Assembly: GCA_022925895.1 (NCBI GenBank)
Contig: JAKSYS010000190.1
Location: 27,719-91,718 of the forward strand
From: Fragilaria crotonensis
Taxonomy: Eukaryota; Bacillariophyta; Fragilariophyceae; Fragilariales; Fragilariaceae
DNA length: 64,000 nt
Direction of reading: 5' to 3'
The position numbers and the translations under genes are program-made. This document shows, one piece after another, positions 8,755 through 19,909 of the stretch. The notes beneath the pieces are model-generated. The model was given only the letters and a program-made list of their open reading frames with translations. It was not told the origin of the DNA and ran no database searches. Position 1 is the first letter of the stretch; every line of letters starts with the position of its first letter.

Positions 8755-11658
8755 ATGTTTGATTGCTTTAACATCAATTGCTATGCTAGGTTTAAATCTG
8801 AACGCGGACTGCGTATGCACCTTTGGCGGAGTTCATCCTGTAAGGATTACATGGAAAGGCAGCAGTCAGGAACTCGGGCAAGCGTGGATGGTTGCCCCGA
8901 AATTGTTTCGACAGTGCGACGTCCCTGTTATGGTGTAGAATCAACCCGCCTGAATCCAGGAATGGACACAAATCCTCCCACGCACATGCCATTCGAAGAA
9001 TTTGACTATGGAACAACTGGCTATGACGACGGCAATGATGATGATGATGACAATGAAAATGACAAGAATGAAATGTGTTTTAACGCCCAGCAGTTAGATC
9101 AACTTCCAATAACAACGACACTCTTTCCTGGAATTGACAATACTGCATCTCCTGCAGTTGTCCATGCGTTGATGGAACGCATTCGTGCAAATGAGAGGCA
9201 TGCAGTGATGGTTTTGCAACATGATGTTGAACATCGATGCATTGTTGAACTTTTAAAGATTCTGGAGGACGCCCAGTGTCCTGACTATATGCTGCACAAA
9301 GTTTTAATGTGGGCTTACAATGCAAAGTCTAGCGGCTTTGACTTCAAGCCAAAAGCTATGTCCAGGAAAGCGAACATCCGATGGATGTATCAGGCTTTGC
9401 AACATTCACACCACCATCTCCCCCAGGTGATCTCCATTGCCCTTGAAGATCGTGACAAACCTCAACAGATTGCTTGCTTTGACTTTGCTCCCATCCTTTG
9501 TCGTTGCTACAGGATGAAGACTTGATGGCACCAGAAAATCTTGTGCTTAACCACGAGGATCCCACGTCAATGTACCTCCCACGCAACAACAAAATTGGTG
9601 AGGCACACACTGGAAGCCGCTACCGTGAGCTCTATCATGAACTTATCACTCGAAAGAATCAGCTACTTGTCCCTATCATCCTCTATATTGATGGGACTGC
9701 CATTGACAGCAAGGGGCATGTTGAAGTGTGTCCTGTGTCCTTCACGACATCTCTTCACTGAGAAGCTCAGGAGAAAGAGCACATCCTGGCGAGTACTAGG
9801 CTATGTTCCTGACTTGAATCGCGGACGATCATCCGCAATGAACTCTCAAGCCAATAACGCACAGTCCAAAGGACGCACCACACGTAATTTTCATGCAGTG
9901 ATGGACGTATTTTGAATGGCATGTCAAAGGCACAAGCTGGAAATGATTGTCGTTTGAGGAATGTTCCTTTGAAACTTGGCGGTCAGTGGGTGGTTGTTGA
10001 TATTGTTTGTCCACTGCTTTTCGTGATTAATGATGGTAAGCAAGGCGATCAACTTTGCTGCCGTACAAACAGTCACCATAGAAGTACACCGCGTCACCAT
10101 CGGTCCTGTGATTGTGTTTTTGACGATCTTGACAATCCAAATGTTGAGTGTTCTTTTCTTCGCATGGATTATGTCAATGATGCATGTCGCAATGGGACAG
10201 ACGATTTACTTCAGCAGCTCTCGATGTACAGGGTTGACAATGCCTTCAACCGTGTCCAGATGGGACGTAATCCTCATGGCATCTTCATGTGTGCTGTCAT
10301 CGATGTCATGCATACTGTACAGCATGGTGTCATCATGTATGTACTTGAGTCATTCAAGACTTGTCTTGGCGCCGAGATCTTGGCAATCCTTGATGACATG
10401 GCACTTAAATTTGATGTCACATGCCTCCAAACTATTCGTCAAGATTTTCCTCGAACTGATTTCGCACGCGGCATCACCAACCTAACACTTATTGAGTGCT
10501 CGGAACAATCAGGTACTTTGTTCCTTTTCGCTGCACTGACTATGCAGGCTGAGGTATGGCATGCCATCTCAAGGTACATCCCCGATCTTCCGGCAGTCCT
10601 GGGTACAATGGAATGCCTTCTGTGCTTCGAGGCATGGCTGGATGCTGATACCTATTGGGACGCTATAGGAGGAGATAAAGTTGGGGAGGCAGCCTTGGCA
10701 GAAAATGCAATTACACGGCTCATGTCTCTTATTCTGAAGTACCTCCCACGAGATGCTGGTAATGGCTGGAAGGTGTCAAAATTCCACGAATTGAAACACA
10801 TCGTCCGTTTCATTTCTACGTTTGGAGCACCTCGTGGTTACAATGCCTCACGACCCGAGGAACATCACAAGGCCCATGCAAAGCGCCCTGCTCGTCGTTC
10901 ACAAAAGTGCATTCAGACGATAGACCAGCAGTGCGCACGGAGAATTGCCGACACATTAGTCATAGACACAATGCACGCCGTGTTTGCAGAAGAATTCCGT
11001 GAAAAACGCTCCCCTCAACACATCACGTCCACTAGCAACGAAAGAAGTAGGTCGTGGCACTCGCTATCACATCCGATGCTTCCGTGATCCCAATCAGAAC
11101 AATCGTTTGGTTCGTGAAGTTGTTTTCATAACGGAAACAAGGGAACCCATCCACCTCGAACCAAATCTTGCACTTTTCATAGTGCAATCGTACAGTGAAA
11201 CTGACTTGGATGAGAATGGGGAGGGTACGATAGAGTGTAGCACTGAATACACAAAGTACGAAGTTGATTCAGAAGAGAAGTGCATTTCCATTCGAGCCCA
11301 TCCAAATTTTCGAGGTGATGGATATCCCTGGTATGATTGGGCATTGATTCGGTTTGAAGACGATCAAGGAAACTTGGATGACTTCCCATGTCGTATTGTC
11401 AGTTGTATTCACCGACGTGGACATCCCCAGGAGGATAAGTCATTCGACCTCGTGGTCCAATCTTGCAATCAGCCCACTGGTCGCGAGTCCATATTGTTCA
11501 CTGAGTGGACCTTTGACCGAAAATTCTACGTTGTTTCCAGCACTGCACTTGTTTCTTTGTGTTATGTACTTGTCGATGGTTGCGAGCTTACGGACACAGT
11601 TTTTGTCGTGAAGGATAAGGAGGAGTGGGCATCTCTGTTTTACAAATCTGTGTGGTGA
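8755..11658 (+). pseudogene. CMC-type (Plavaka/CACTA-like) transposase, frame-broken
   Basis: Product about 960 residues if the frames were continuous. The start at 8755 gives MFDCFNINCYARFKSERGLR..HLWRSSSC, a C2H2-type DNA-binding finger like those opening Plavaka transposases, then a poly-Asp/Asn linker (~9031-9070). Catalytic-type motifs are VPIILYIDGTAID (~9670-9710), a conserved block around LGYVPDLNRGRS, and IDVMHTVQHGVIMYVLESF (~10300-10360). A domain after 11050 lacks a recognised family. The frame changes near 9497, 9757, 9910 and 11005, and none of these sites looks like an intron. The transposase would therefore be dead unless the breaks are assembly indels. The antisense cargo gene lies just downstream, tail to tail. 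Confidence 0.7.
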
Positions 11659-11688
11659 TCCGCATTCTTCAACTATAGTACGTATCAA

Positions 11689-14089
11689 TTAGTACCTCAA
11701 CCTCTTCCTTCTTGGTACCGTGTAGTTGCCCTGCATCAGCATGGCTGCCGTTATAGATTCAGTTGGTGTCCCTTGTGAACGGTCTCCCGACAACATCACC
11801 CGAGGATGAAGGTCTTCATTGAGACTGACATGTCCCTCTCCATCAAAGTTATCCATCGCCACGGAGTCAGAATATTCATCATCAATATCGCGAGAGAATA
11901 GGGATGAGTCGTCATCAGCAGTCACCGCTTCATCAGGTTGGTGTACCTTATCCCAACCCTTCTTCTGCGCGTAAAAACACAACCAGTGTTCCTCCGAGCC
12001 ATCTTTGGGCGGTGGATGCCCGTCAGGGTCCGCATCCTCAATTTTGGGGACGTAAGGTGGAAGCACTTTATCCCACCAAGGAACAAGGTCATCGTCATCA
12101 TTGCTGTTGTCATCACCGTTAACTCCAGCGGCTCCAACAACATCCACGCCCACGTGCGGTGCAATGATTTCGTCACCGGATGCTGTGACAGGACATCCAG
12201 CAGCCGCAGCCGCAGCTGCCCTGCATCGTCCTGCATTTACAATCCGCTCTTTAGCGGCGGAGAATGTACCATACACATGGTTCAGTGTGGGATGGTCGCC
12301 ACCCCATATGGCTTGCCAGTTCCGTCAGGACAAGTCAGTGACGTACAGTGACGTATGACTCGGCCATCCCAACTGATGGCTGTTCCATGGTATAGCTTGA
12401 CAGCAACGCCATTGAATGGCGCACCGTTATTGTTCCCGAATAGATTTGGCATCACAAAAACCAGTTTGCCGCCTTGCCAGGGACTTCTTCAGTCCAAACT
12501 GAGAAGCCCTGTGAGGAGTCACCCACATCGAAGTGGGAGGCGTTTCCAAGGTCCACGGACATGTCAATGGAATACGCCACACGATCTTCACTTCCCTTGT
12601 CAGCCATTGGTGTTACAGGGTGGAGACCGGTGTCGCCTTCAGCATCTTGCATCACGGCAAGAACTTCCGGAAAGCAGTTCGCACCAATCTTAGCCAACGA
12701 CTCAACAAACTTCCGCAACATTCGCTGGGGAACTTTCGAGTTTGCAGCGTACTCTGCCGTTGTCACTCCGTCAAGAAGGATGCGAGTCCCAATCGGATGC
12801 ATGTTTCCAAGATCACCGCGACTGGCCCTAGCCGAGCCGACAGGAACACGCGTCCTCAACAAAGAGTTGTGTAACGTGATGAAACGCAAGTCCTCAACCA
12901 TGAGTGGTCGCCCTGCTTCACCCTTACACAATGGATCCAGAGTTGGCGATAAGATCTGGCGAACCATGATGATCGACTTCCGAGATGTGCAATTGCCAAT
13001 TGGTGCAATATCCACAACAATGTCAACCACAGCATTATCAGCCCCATCAATCACAAGACAATCGCTGGGCAGGCGGAAGTGATGGCAGCCAGGAGCATAG
13101 TGTCTCCCCAATTCTGACAGAGTTTGACCTCGCCAAGCGGTCATTGAAAGCTTGCCCACGATCAGCTGGATGCCACGCACCAATATCAATGCCACCGATG
13201 ACATCAGGTGGCATTCGAGGACCGTCAGCATCGGAGCACTGACTTGCCCAATACACCTGGCGACTCAATTTTTCGTGATGATAACTCCGGGATATTTTCC
13301 AAGCGGATACAAATCCACCATCTGCAGAGGCATCGGAGGCAAGTTTTCTCACGTATCCACCCAGACCGAAGGCCAATCGGTCCATTCCAGTATCTGATGA
13401 TTCACTTGTTGCCCGAGAGAGTCGAAGCCAGCTCATGTCCAGCTGTACAAACGAATTCTGCAAACCCGTCTCAGCCTTGCGTCGCTCGCGGTGGCTATAC
13501 AAGGTGCCAGCACCGGGAAGGAAAGCAAGCACCGCACAGTACTCGTAATCCTTCCCATCCTCGTCATCGCTGTCAGTGTAGACGCACGCATTAGCGACAG
13601 CGTCAGGATCTCGTTCGGCCAGAGGAGCCACACCTCTCCCAGTTGTGGTCGCGCGCGATGAAGAATAACATCTAGCAAGAAGAATTCCGAAACATGGTCA
13701 TGTACACCAGGTCTACAGTAGAGTTCATCAAGGGAACGAAGTTGTGTGACATGATACTGTTTTTCTCTTAAAGAATCCTGAATCCACCGCAGTGGAGTCC
13801 CACAAATACATAGATCATCAGGCATCTTTGGACGTGAATCCATCGCAGCCTTGAAGCCACGACGAACACTCCCGAAAACCAAGGGGAACACACTTCAACA
13901 GAAGCGACAGAACCTTTGGATGGCCAGGTAGTAGTTCCTACGGCCACGCGAACGTGGCATTCGTTGTGCACCACCTGCAGCTTTTCCAGGGTTTACACGC
14001 GGGTTGTCCCCAAGATTCAGAACGCTCGAACGACAGATCGATGTCCGACCACGTGTAGCCAAATGGTCGTTGTCATCATTGCGAATCAT
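11689..14089 (-). pseudogene. Cargo gene of the CMC-like element with a possible Fe(II)/2OG-dioxygenase core, frame-broken
   Basis: About 780 residues spread over successive minus-strand frames with breaks near 13890, 13610, 13150, 12455 (a run of five A) and 12300. I recognise no family with certainty. Readable blocks include SYHHEKLSRQVYWASQ, CHHFRLPSDCLVIDGADN, TRVPVGSARASRGDLG, then NASHFDVGD..GFSVW, ANWF|FVMPN, VKLYHGTAISWDGRVIRHCTS and an acidic, Ala-rich C-terminus. HFD (codons 12535-12527) followed ~62 residues later by the His of RVIRHC (12350-12348) has the spacing of the HxD...H iron triad of a double-stranded beta-helix dioxygenase. TET/JBP-type enzymes are known cargo of KDZ transposons in fungi, so a nucleic-acid-modifying role is an attractive but unproved reading. 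Confidence 0.45.
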
Positions 14090-14108
14090 GGAAGTTGAGC
14101 GAAGGCGA

Positions 14109-14840
14109 CGTCAAGCTGCGTCGTCTGTTGAATGGCAGCTTCAGCGACAGGACAATATCAGTCCTCCCAACGACGTTGATTGCGGCTTGCCAGATGACGT
14201 CAAGTCGCGTCGTCTGCTATATGGCAGTTTCGGCAACAAGACGCCTGACAAAGTCGACAGCGATTGCAGGGCAGGCCAGATGTCGTCAAGCCGTGTCGTC
14301 TGCTATATGGCAGCTTCGGCGACAGGACGCTCCCAGTCCTCCCAACAACGTTGATAGCGCTCGCAAGATGACGTCAAGTTGCGTCGTCTGCTATATGGCA
14401 GTTTCGGCAACAAGAGCGACTCCCAACGAGAAGCTCGCAATCAGTCGCTGTCGTCGCAGTTGTTGTTGTCCCAGTCGTTCGTCGTCCCAGTCGTTCGTCG
14501 GAAGATATTCCGAACTTAATGCACTCAGCGCCGTCGTCACAGTCGTTTGGCAGTGATTCCGAACTCAGCCAAGCAACGCAGGCTCACGTCGAAGGTGCGT
14601 CGTCTGCTATATGGCAGGTTTGGAAACACAACGCTCGCAATCTGACGCACGCTGTCGGAAGATATTCCGAACTCAACGCACTCAACGCCCTCGTCACAGT
14701 CGTTTGGCAGGTAACTCAACGCCGTCGTCGTTCGTCACAGTCGTTTGGCAGTGATTCCGAACTCAAGCAATGCAGGCTCACGTCGAAGGTGCGTCGTCTG
14801 CTATATGGCAGCTTCGGCAACACAACGCTCGCAATCTGAC
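14109..14840. repeat. Internal repeat array of the CMC-like element
   Basis: Six spaced copies of a unit around GCGTCGTCTGCTATATGGCA followed by G(C/T)TTCGGCRAC begin near 14118, 14207, 14293, 14381, 14597 and 14791. The first has TTGA for CTAT. Three copies of a second unit (TCACAGTCGTTTGGCAGTGA-like) lie near 14536, 14695 and 14737. An inverted copy of CTGCCATATAGC occurs at ~15873, next to the accessory gene. CACTA transposases bind subterminal repeats of this kind, but this array is mid-element, between the two convergent/divergent gene sets. Confidence 0.75.
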
Positions 14841-15920
14841 GCTGTTGACAATGAAAAGACTTCCACAACAGTAATGTTGGTGTGAACAATTGGTGTGGTG
14901 TGAACAATGTTGGTGGTAACATGAATAAATTGCTTTCGATACGTAGCAAATGTACTAGAAAATCGATAGAGATTTCCAATTTAATGCGTAGCTAGTGTAC
15001 TGGACGAAACGTAGAGACTCCAACAGCATGAAGTGGGACTTCGAACACAGTATACAAAAAAAACTAGAAGCTTCCTAGGAATTGATAAGAAACTTTGGTT
15101 ACAAGATCGATACATAGGATATATTAATCGCATACGAATTTTCGATTGCGAATGCGGAGAGTTTAACCCCAGAAGACATGTGTCACACAAGTAAAGAAAT
15201 TGCTATTTACACGAAATGATTTCTATTTATTTTTTTAGTTTAGAAATGTGAGGACTTCAAGTCCCATTTCCGCGGTAAGCAAATCTATGGCAGGGATGCA
15301 CATGTATGAATCTTGAATACACTTCATAGTGTGCTGATTAAATCCATATATGTTATATTCGTCTATAACTATCACAAGTAATATGTCCGAGGCAGTACAA
15401 GCTTGTCATATAAACATGTGTGACCGTCAACAAACAATGTACAGATGTGCACAGTAGTACACAGTACCCCAAAGATAGCATGCAGTATTACTATAGCTAC
15501 TGTTACTTATTACAATAGTACAGTACGGTATTTCTACCACAGCATTGCAGTGTAGTTCTACCGTCATATGCACTTCATTACTTTGGTACGGTTATTACAG
15601 CGTCATTACATATGGATAAGTAGATATTTAAATGGATGTACTTATTGAGCAATGCATGTGCCCTTCGCTCGAAAGACTTGAAAATATTTCTTTTGAATAA
15701 TTTAGTTCATAAAGAAATACATACATAAAACACAGATTTCGAGGGCGTTGATTTTTTACAAGACCAGCACACAAAGCACCATCCCGCAAGATGCAGCACA
15801 ATCATATTTTACAATAGTTCTCAACAACAAGAGATCTTGTTGATGACAGTTGGTTACACCACACCTGACGAGCCTGCCATATAGCTTGCTCTGATTGGTG
15901 TGTACCTGCAGTCAACCAAG
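14841..15920. other. Non-coding stretch inside the CMC-like element
   Basis: No gene supported. AT-rich with a GTAC-containing patch at about 15430-15600, and the inverted copy of the array unit (CCTGCCATATAGC) at 15872-15884, shortly before the ATG of the accessory gene. It probably contains that gene's promoter. Confidence 0.55.
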
Positions 15921-17598
15921 ATGTCGTCGAGCGCGGGAAAAAGAGGCACCAGCAATCAAGGTGGTGGCAGTCGTGATCATGGGCATGGAAAAGGTGCTGG
16001 GCATGGAAAAGGTGCTGGGCCTCCAAACGCAGCGCCAGTTACAGTTAGGGGGCAATCTTCAAACTGGCAAGGAAAAGGATCACCATCGCCTTCTGGCAAT
16101 TCGCAAATGATACGACGGAGTCAAGCTGCAACGTTGTCGCCCAGCAGAACCCGCAGTCAACAAGATGCAGCAACATTGTCACCCATGATCATGACCCGAA
16201 GTCAAACTGCAGCATTGTCACCCATGATCATGACCCGCAGTCAAGCTACAACAGCTGGTCGACATGCTGGTTTCACGAATCCAGGAAGTGGAGTTGGAGG
16301 AATGTCTGGTAGATCACAACAGGAACGACAACAAGAGCGACGACAACAAGAGCAACGATATCTACAACGACTTCAAGAACGATTTCAAGAACAACAACAG
16401 CGACAGCAAGTTCAACAACAAACACCACCAGCAGCAACAACAATAGGAAGGCAAGACGATATTGCACGCGATTTAGGAATTCACACATGAATTGGTGCAA
16501 GAAGCGTCACGACGGGAGGATAGCAGCCGCACTGCATTGACGAAAACGGTAAGGAGAAGATTGGAAATGGGTGATCATGATGGACTGACAAGAACTAAGC
16601 TTAGAAAAGTAAGCCAAGAGTTCATGCACGACAAGGTGGTCAAAGAGCTCTTATTTCCGAAGCAAAAGTTTGCAACTCTGGCTGAACTTGACTTCAGCAA
16701 CAGTCCACACTCAATTTGTAGGTTCATGGCGAGCAAGCTCCAGATAGAAGGCGAGGATGAAGTGAAGACTTGGTGGGATGGAGTCAAGAAACATGTTAAT
16801 GATGCATTGAAAAGGCATAGAAATAATGTCATCAAAACCATCAAACAACTTTTTAGAGGTGAGGAACGTGCATATTGCTCAGGATGGTGGTAACTCTGAT
16901 TGACTTTCTGTACTGACAACTGTTATTTCACAGATAAAATACTGGGGCGAGATGGATATGCTGTCACGTTTGAACTTAATCAGATTGCTGGAATGAGGAG
17001 TCCAGCATCTAAAGAAAGATACATTGACTTCCTTGACTGCCTTGTCAAGGCTGTTGTCGGGTACAGCAAGTACATGGAGAATCGCACAAGGCAGCCTCTG
17101 AGTCAGTGGTTCACACTGACGGACGAGGCCTTCCTGATGGTGTGCATCGAATCGTACATGACAAAGTGGAGGCATGATTGGATGGTACAGAGAATGGGAC
17201 CTCCAGCCACATTGCCACCTCGCGATAGTTCTCCACAATTATATGAGGCAAGATACACTGGAAAAACTTACGGAACGAAAAGAAGTTGGTCGAAGGAAGG
17301 GTTAGAGCGTTTCAACGCATTAATGATTGACGTGTTTCGCAACCGTCAAGAACATGGAGCAGCATTTGACGCTGACTTCTTGGAGGAAATGAAGTTCAGG
17401 TATGCTTCTGGAATTGACGCTGCAAGTGGACAATCTGGAGAAGAAGCTGAGGTAATTCCTGTGGCGACTGTTCAGCCAACAATTGTCTACAATGATTTCA
17501 ATATGGAATTGTTATTAGCACACGCAAACATCACTGGAGGTGCAGGGATGAATGGAGAGCAGCAACCTGACGATGGAGTTCGAGGAGTATCAGTTTGA
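15921..17598 (+). pseudogene. Accessory protein gene of the CMC-like element (TNPA-like position), one frame break
   Basis: Start at ATG 15921 (MSSSAGKRGTSNQGGG). The N-terminal ~180 residues are Gly/His-, then Gln/Arg-rich, with three MTRSQ-type repeats and a predicted coiled region (QERQQERRQQEQRYLQRLQ). One frame change near 16480 joins GRQDDIARDLG to HELVQEASRRED. An intron at 16859-16933 (GTGAGG..CACAG, 75 nt, phase 1) joins KQLFR to DKILGRDGYAVTFELNQ. The rest is an alpha-helical basic domain with no family I recognise, containing RSWSKEGLERFNALMIDVFRNRQEHG. CACTA elements usually encode a second DNA-binding protein besides the transposase, so a TNPA-like role is inferred from position and composition. 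The break may be an assembly indel. Confidence 0.55.
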
Positions 17599-17664
17599 TA
17601 ACAATGGTGCTTGTTAGTGTGCTGGCAACAACACACAGTAGTAGTACAGTACTGTGCCAGCTTA

Positions 17665-17734
17665 ACACTAGAAATATTTGCGGGAAAGTTTGGAATGTCA
17701 CACTAGAAATATTTGCGGGAAAGTTTGGAATGTC
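17665..17734 (+). repeat. 35-bp tandem duplication near the right end of the CMC-like element
   Basis: The segment starting ACACTAGAAATATTTGCGGG is present twice in direct succession (17665 and 17700), downstream of the accessory gene and about 180 bp inside the right TIR. Confidence 0.85.
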
Positions 17735-17911
17735 AAGCCAAATGGGAGAAAGCCTTTGTACAGAATTATGTATAAAACTTTAAAGATACTTCTGCAGTAA
17801 TTTCACTTTTTGTACATAAATATCTAGAAATTTTCTAAGTAATAGCCAACGATTAAGGTGAAAGATATTCAAATATTTATTTATAAAATGACAAAAATAA
17901 TTATTCAGACT

Positions 17912-17931
17912 CCAGAGATTTGGCCCCCCTG
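17912..17931 (-). repeat. Right TIR of the CMC-like element
   Basis: CCAGAGATTTGGCCCCCCTG, reverse complement of the left end at 18 of 20 positions, followed by AT at 17932-17933. Confidence 0.9.
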
Positions 17932-19644
17932 ATGTGTTCTAGATATATTAGGATACAATGGCAATACGACACGTTCAATGTAATCATTGAACAAGGAGTC
18001 ATCCATAGACCCACTTGACCTAACAGAAAAGAAACTTCCAGACTCGACTCGTGATGGACATCCAAATCGGCCTTCAATAGTGGGAAGACCCTCTAACCAA
18101 CTCACTTTGACCCGAAAGTTCTTTTCCATCGTTGCCGAAGAATCAAAGATATACATGGGGGGAAGCGCTTCTCCCGCGGCATTTGTTGCATACACACCCG
18201 TTACATGACGTCCTGCTTTCACTGTTCTTTTGTACCCTCGCTGCAGGTTAGGATTGTGATACATTGTTGACCTCGGTCCCCCCTTTTCTGTAGTAATAGA
18301 GAGGTCGTGATGTGTTTCATCCATGTTGATGATGCGTCGTTTCACATCATCACCACCACAATGCGGAGAACGAAAGTCAATTTCAGAAAGCAGCTCACCG
18401 TTTTCATTTAAAACCTTCTGATCGATCGCAAGACCTGAAGCAAGCAAGTCGGCCTTTGCATCATCGAACCACTGCTGCAAGTTATTGTATGTTGTCCATC
18501 GGAGACGAGCATCTTCGGCAGTTGCAACCTTTGCTGCTTGCAACTTTTCTGGATGCTGTTCTCTCAGCTTCCTCCACACTGAAGTTACTTCAAATTTACC
18601 TTCATATCGTGTGCCATGCACAGCAGCTCCAATCAGCCGCTTGAAGTCCCGTCCACGGAGCTCACCGCCATTGCCGACCTGGCTAACTTCGGAATGCGTT
18701 GCTGTAACGTCGAGGAGCAAATCGGGGATCTTTATGGAAGGCCCTTTCTTGCAAGGACTCAATCCAACTTTACCATGTTGAACTGCTCTGTATAGTGTTG
18801 ATCTCGTCAACTTCCTCTTACCATCAAGCTTGTACTTACGGTTTAACTTCGCAACAAGACTGGGAACTGATTCTGCGCAGCTACCATTTTCCTTTGCTGC
18901 AATTGCTTCGGTGGCTTCTTTGAATGCCACCTTGAAACGAGCACTGTATTCCATTTGCTCTATTCTAGCATCAAGCCGTGCTATACTTGCTTGCCTTGAT
19001 GATCTTCTTGTTCTTCGTTTTGGTCTTGGCGGTGCAATACTAGTAGCTGGAAGTGGCGGCGGAGGAGGAGGAGGAGGAGGAAGATGAACAATACTGTTGT
19101 TGCTTTCCCCTTCCTCTTCATCATCAGCATCAACAACTGAGTCGGACAACAGAAGTGCTGATGGCTCAGTTAAGGGTGACGTATTTGTTGTTGCTGTCCG
19201 ATCCTCCTCGTCGTCATCGTTATCACATGATGGTGCTGTAGAAAGGTCAATTATCATTCCTTCTTTCTTCTTATTTAAAAGTAGACTCTGCTCCAGCTCC
19301 TTCTGTTCTTGTTTCTTAACATAGTAATGCAGCAGTTGCGGAGTGACAGTGTCCTCAAGGCAACATGCCCGAATCGCAAATTTGAGCGTGATCTTGTTGA
19401 CCACCACCTGCGAAAAAATTAGCAGTACACATTGTTAGTAGAAAGCAAAATAATTTTGGTCAACACTCCGGATATCTTTTCGCAAGAAAACTCACATCAC
19501 AATGGCAATTTCAGATGATGATATTGAAATGAAACTCACCAGTTTGACAGCATCTTCAATGGTGTATGACTCAGTTCGTCTCCCTTTTTTTGATGATAAG
19601 TCACCATCAAACTTATTTTGCCCTGCCTTTCGCTTCGTTGACAT
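17932..19644 (-). pseudogene. DDE_1/pogo-like transposase, 5' half (separated from its 3' half)
   Basis: Exon 1 is 19644-19540 (MSTKRKAGQNKFDGDL..., 35 codons). Intron 19539-19408 (GTGAGT..CGCAG, 132 nt, phase 0) follows, then exon 2 from 19407 (VVVNKITLKFAIRACC) to the insertion point at 17932. Domains: an acidic/proline-rich linker (~100-150), a helix-turn-helix with SLVAKLNRKYKLDGKRKLTR and STLYRAVQHGK like psq/CENP-B DNA binding, and the start of the DDE core, INMDETHHDLS, giving the first catalytic Asp. The frame ends ...LYPNIS-RTH and then runs into the TIR of the inserted element. The second and third catalytic acids are in 7156-8320. The joined product would be about 880 residues. Confidence 0.85.
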
Positions 19645-19889
19645 GCTCGAAGTATGAGCTATTGTTTTCAGGAATAGATTTGCACTGCGCCAAAAATTAT
19701 GGCTCATCTTAGGCTTCTGTAACTTCCACCTCAGCTGACCTACGAAGAAAAAAGCTACACAACCTCTCTACCAATTACAGTTATCTTCCAGTTTGATAGA
19801 GGCATAAAGAGAAGTCCTGGTGTATGGATACATCGATTATGGACGGAATCTGGAGTCGTCCCATTACTCCTGAAAACAATTCGTCCCGA

Positions 19890-19909
19890 TATTGTGCTTA
19901 AACTAGTAC
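19890..19909 (-). repeat. Right TIR of the pogo-like element
   Basis: TATTGTGCTTAAACTAGTAC, exact reverse complement of 6802-6821. Confidence 0.8.

Larger units (their letters stand above)
8323..17931 (+). mobile_element. CACTA/Plavaka-like (CMC) DNA transposon, 9,609 bp, nested
   Basis: Bounded by 20-bp TIRs (8323-8342; 17912-17931 inverted, 18 of 20 matching) starting CAGGG, and by the dinucleotide AT on both outer sides (8321-8322 and 17932-17933). Contents: a frame-broken D-D-E transposase on + (8755-11658), a frame-broken antisense cargo gene (14089-11689), an internal repeat array (14109-14840) and an accessory protein gene on + (15921-17598). The family is inferred from the C2H2-like N-terminus, the YIDGT and DVMHT..G motifs and the short target duplication. 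The superfamily needs a profile search; the boundaries are firm because removal restores the host transposase frame. Confidence 0.85.
6805..19906 (-). mobile_element. Pogo-like DDE DNA transposon, interrupted by a 9.6-kb insertion
   Basis: The word GTACTAGTTTAAGCACAATA at 6802-6821 recurs as an exact reverse complement at 19890-19909, giving 20-bp terminal inverted repeats. With CTAG as the element end the target duplication is TA (6803-6804 and 19907-19908), as in Tc1/mariner/pogo elements; a GTAC duplication is the alternative, since the flanks are palindromic. The transposase reads on the minus strand from 19644 to 7156 but is split by the element at 8323-17931. Without that insert and its extra AT the element is about 3.49 kb. 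Confidence 0.8.

Noticed and set aside
14095-14839. Plus-strand open frames (CYMAVSATR-type repeats) as a protein gene
   Set aside because: They are translations of the DNA repeat units in several frames; no start context, family or consistent frame.
18830-19087. Plus-strand frame with a Gly run
   Set aside because: It is the antisense shadow of the proline-rich linker in the pogo-like transposase.
7156-19644. Two independent truncated copies of the pogo-like transposase
   Set aside because: The halves share no overlapping coding part, have the correct order and strand, and join in frame at a TIR-bounded insertion with matching outer TIRs, which two chance truncations would not give.
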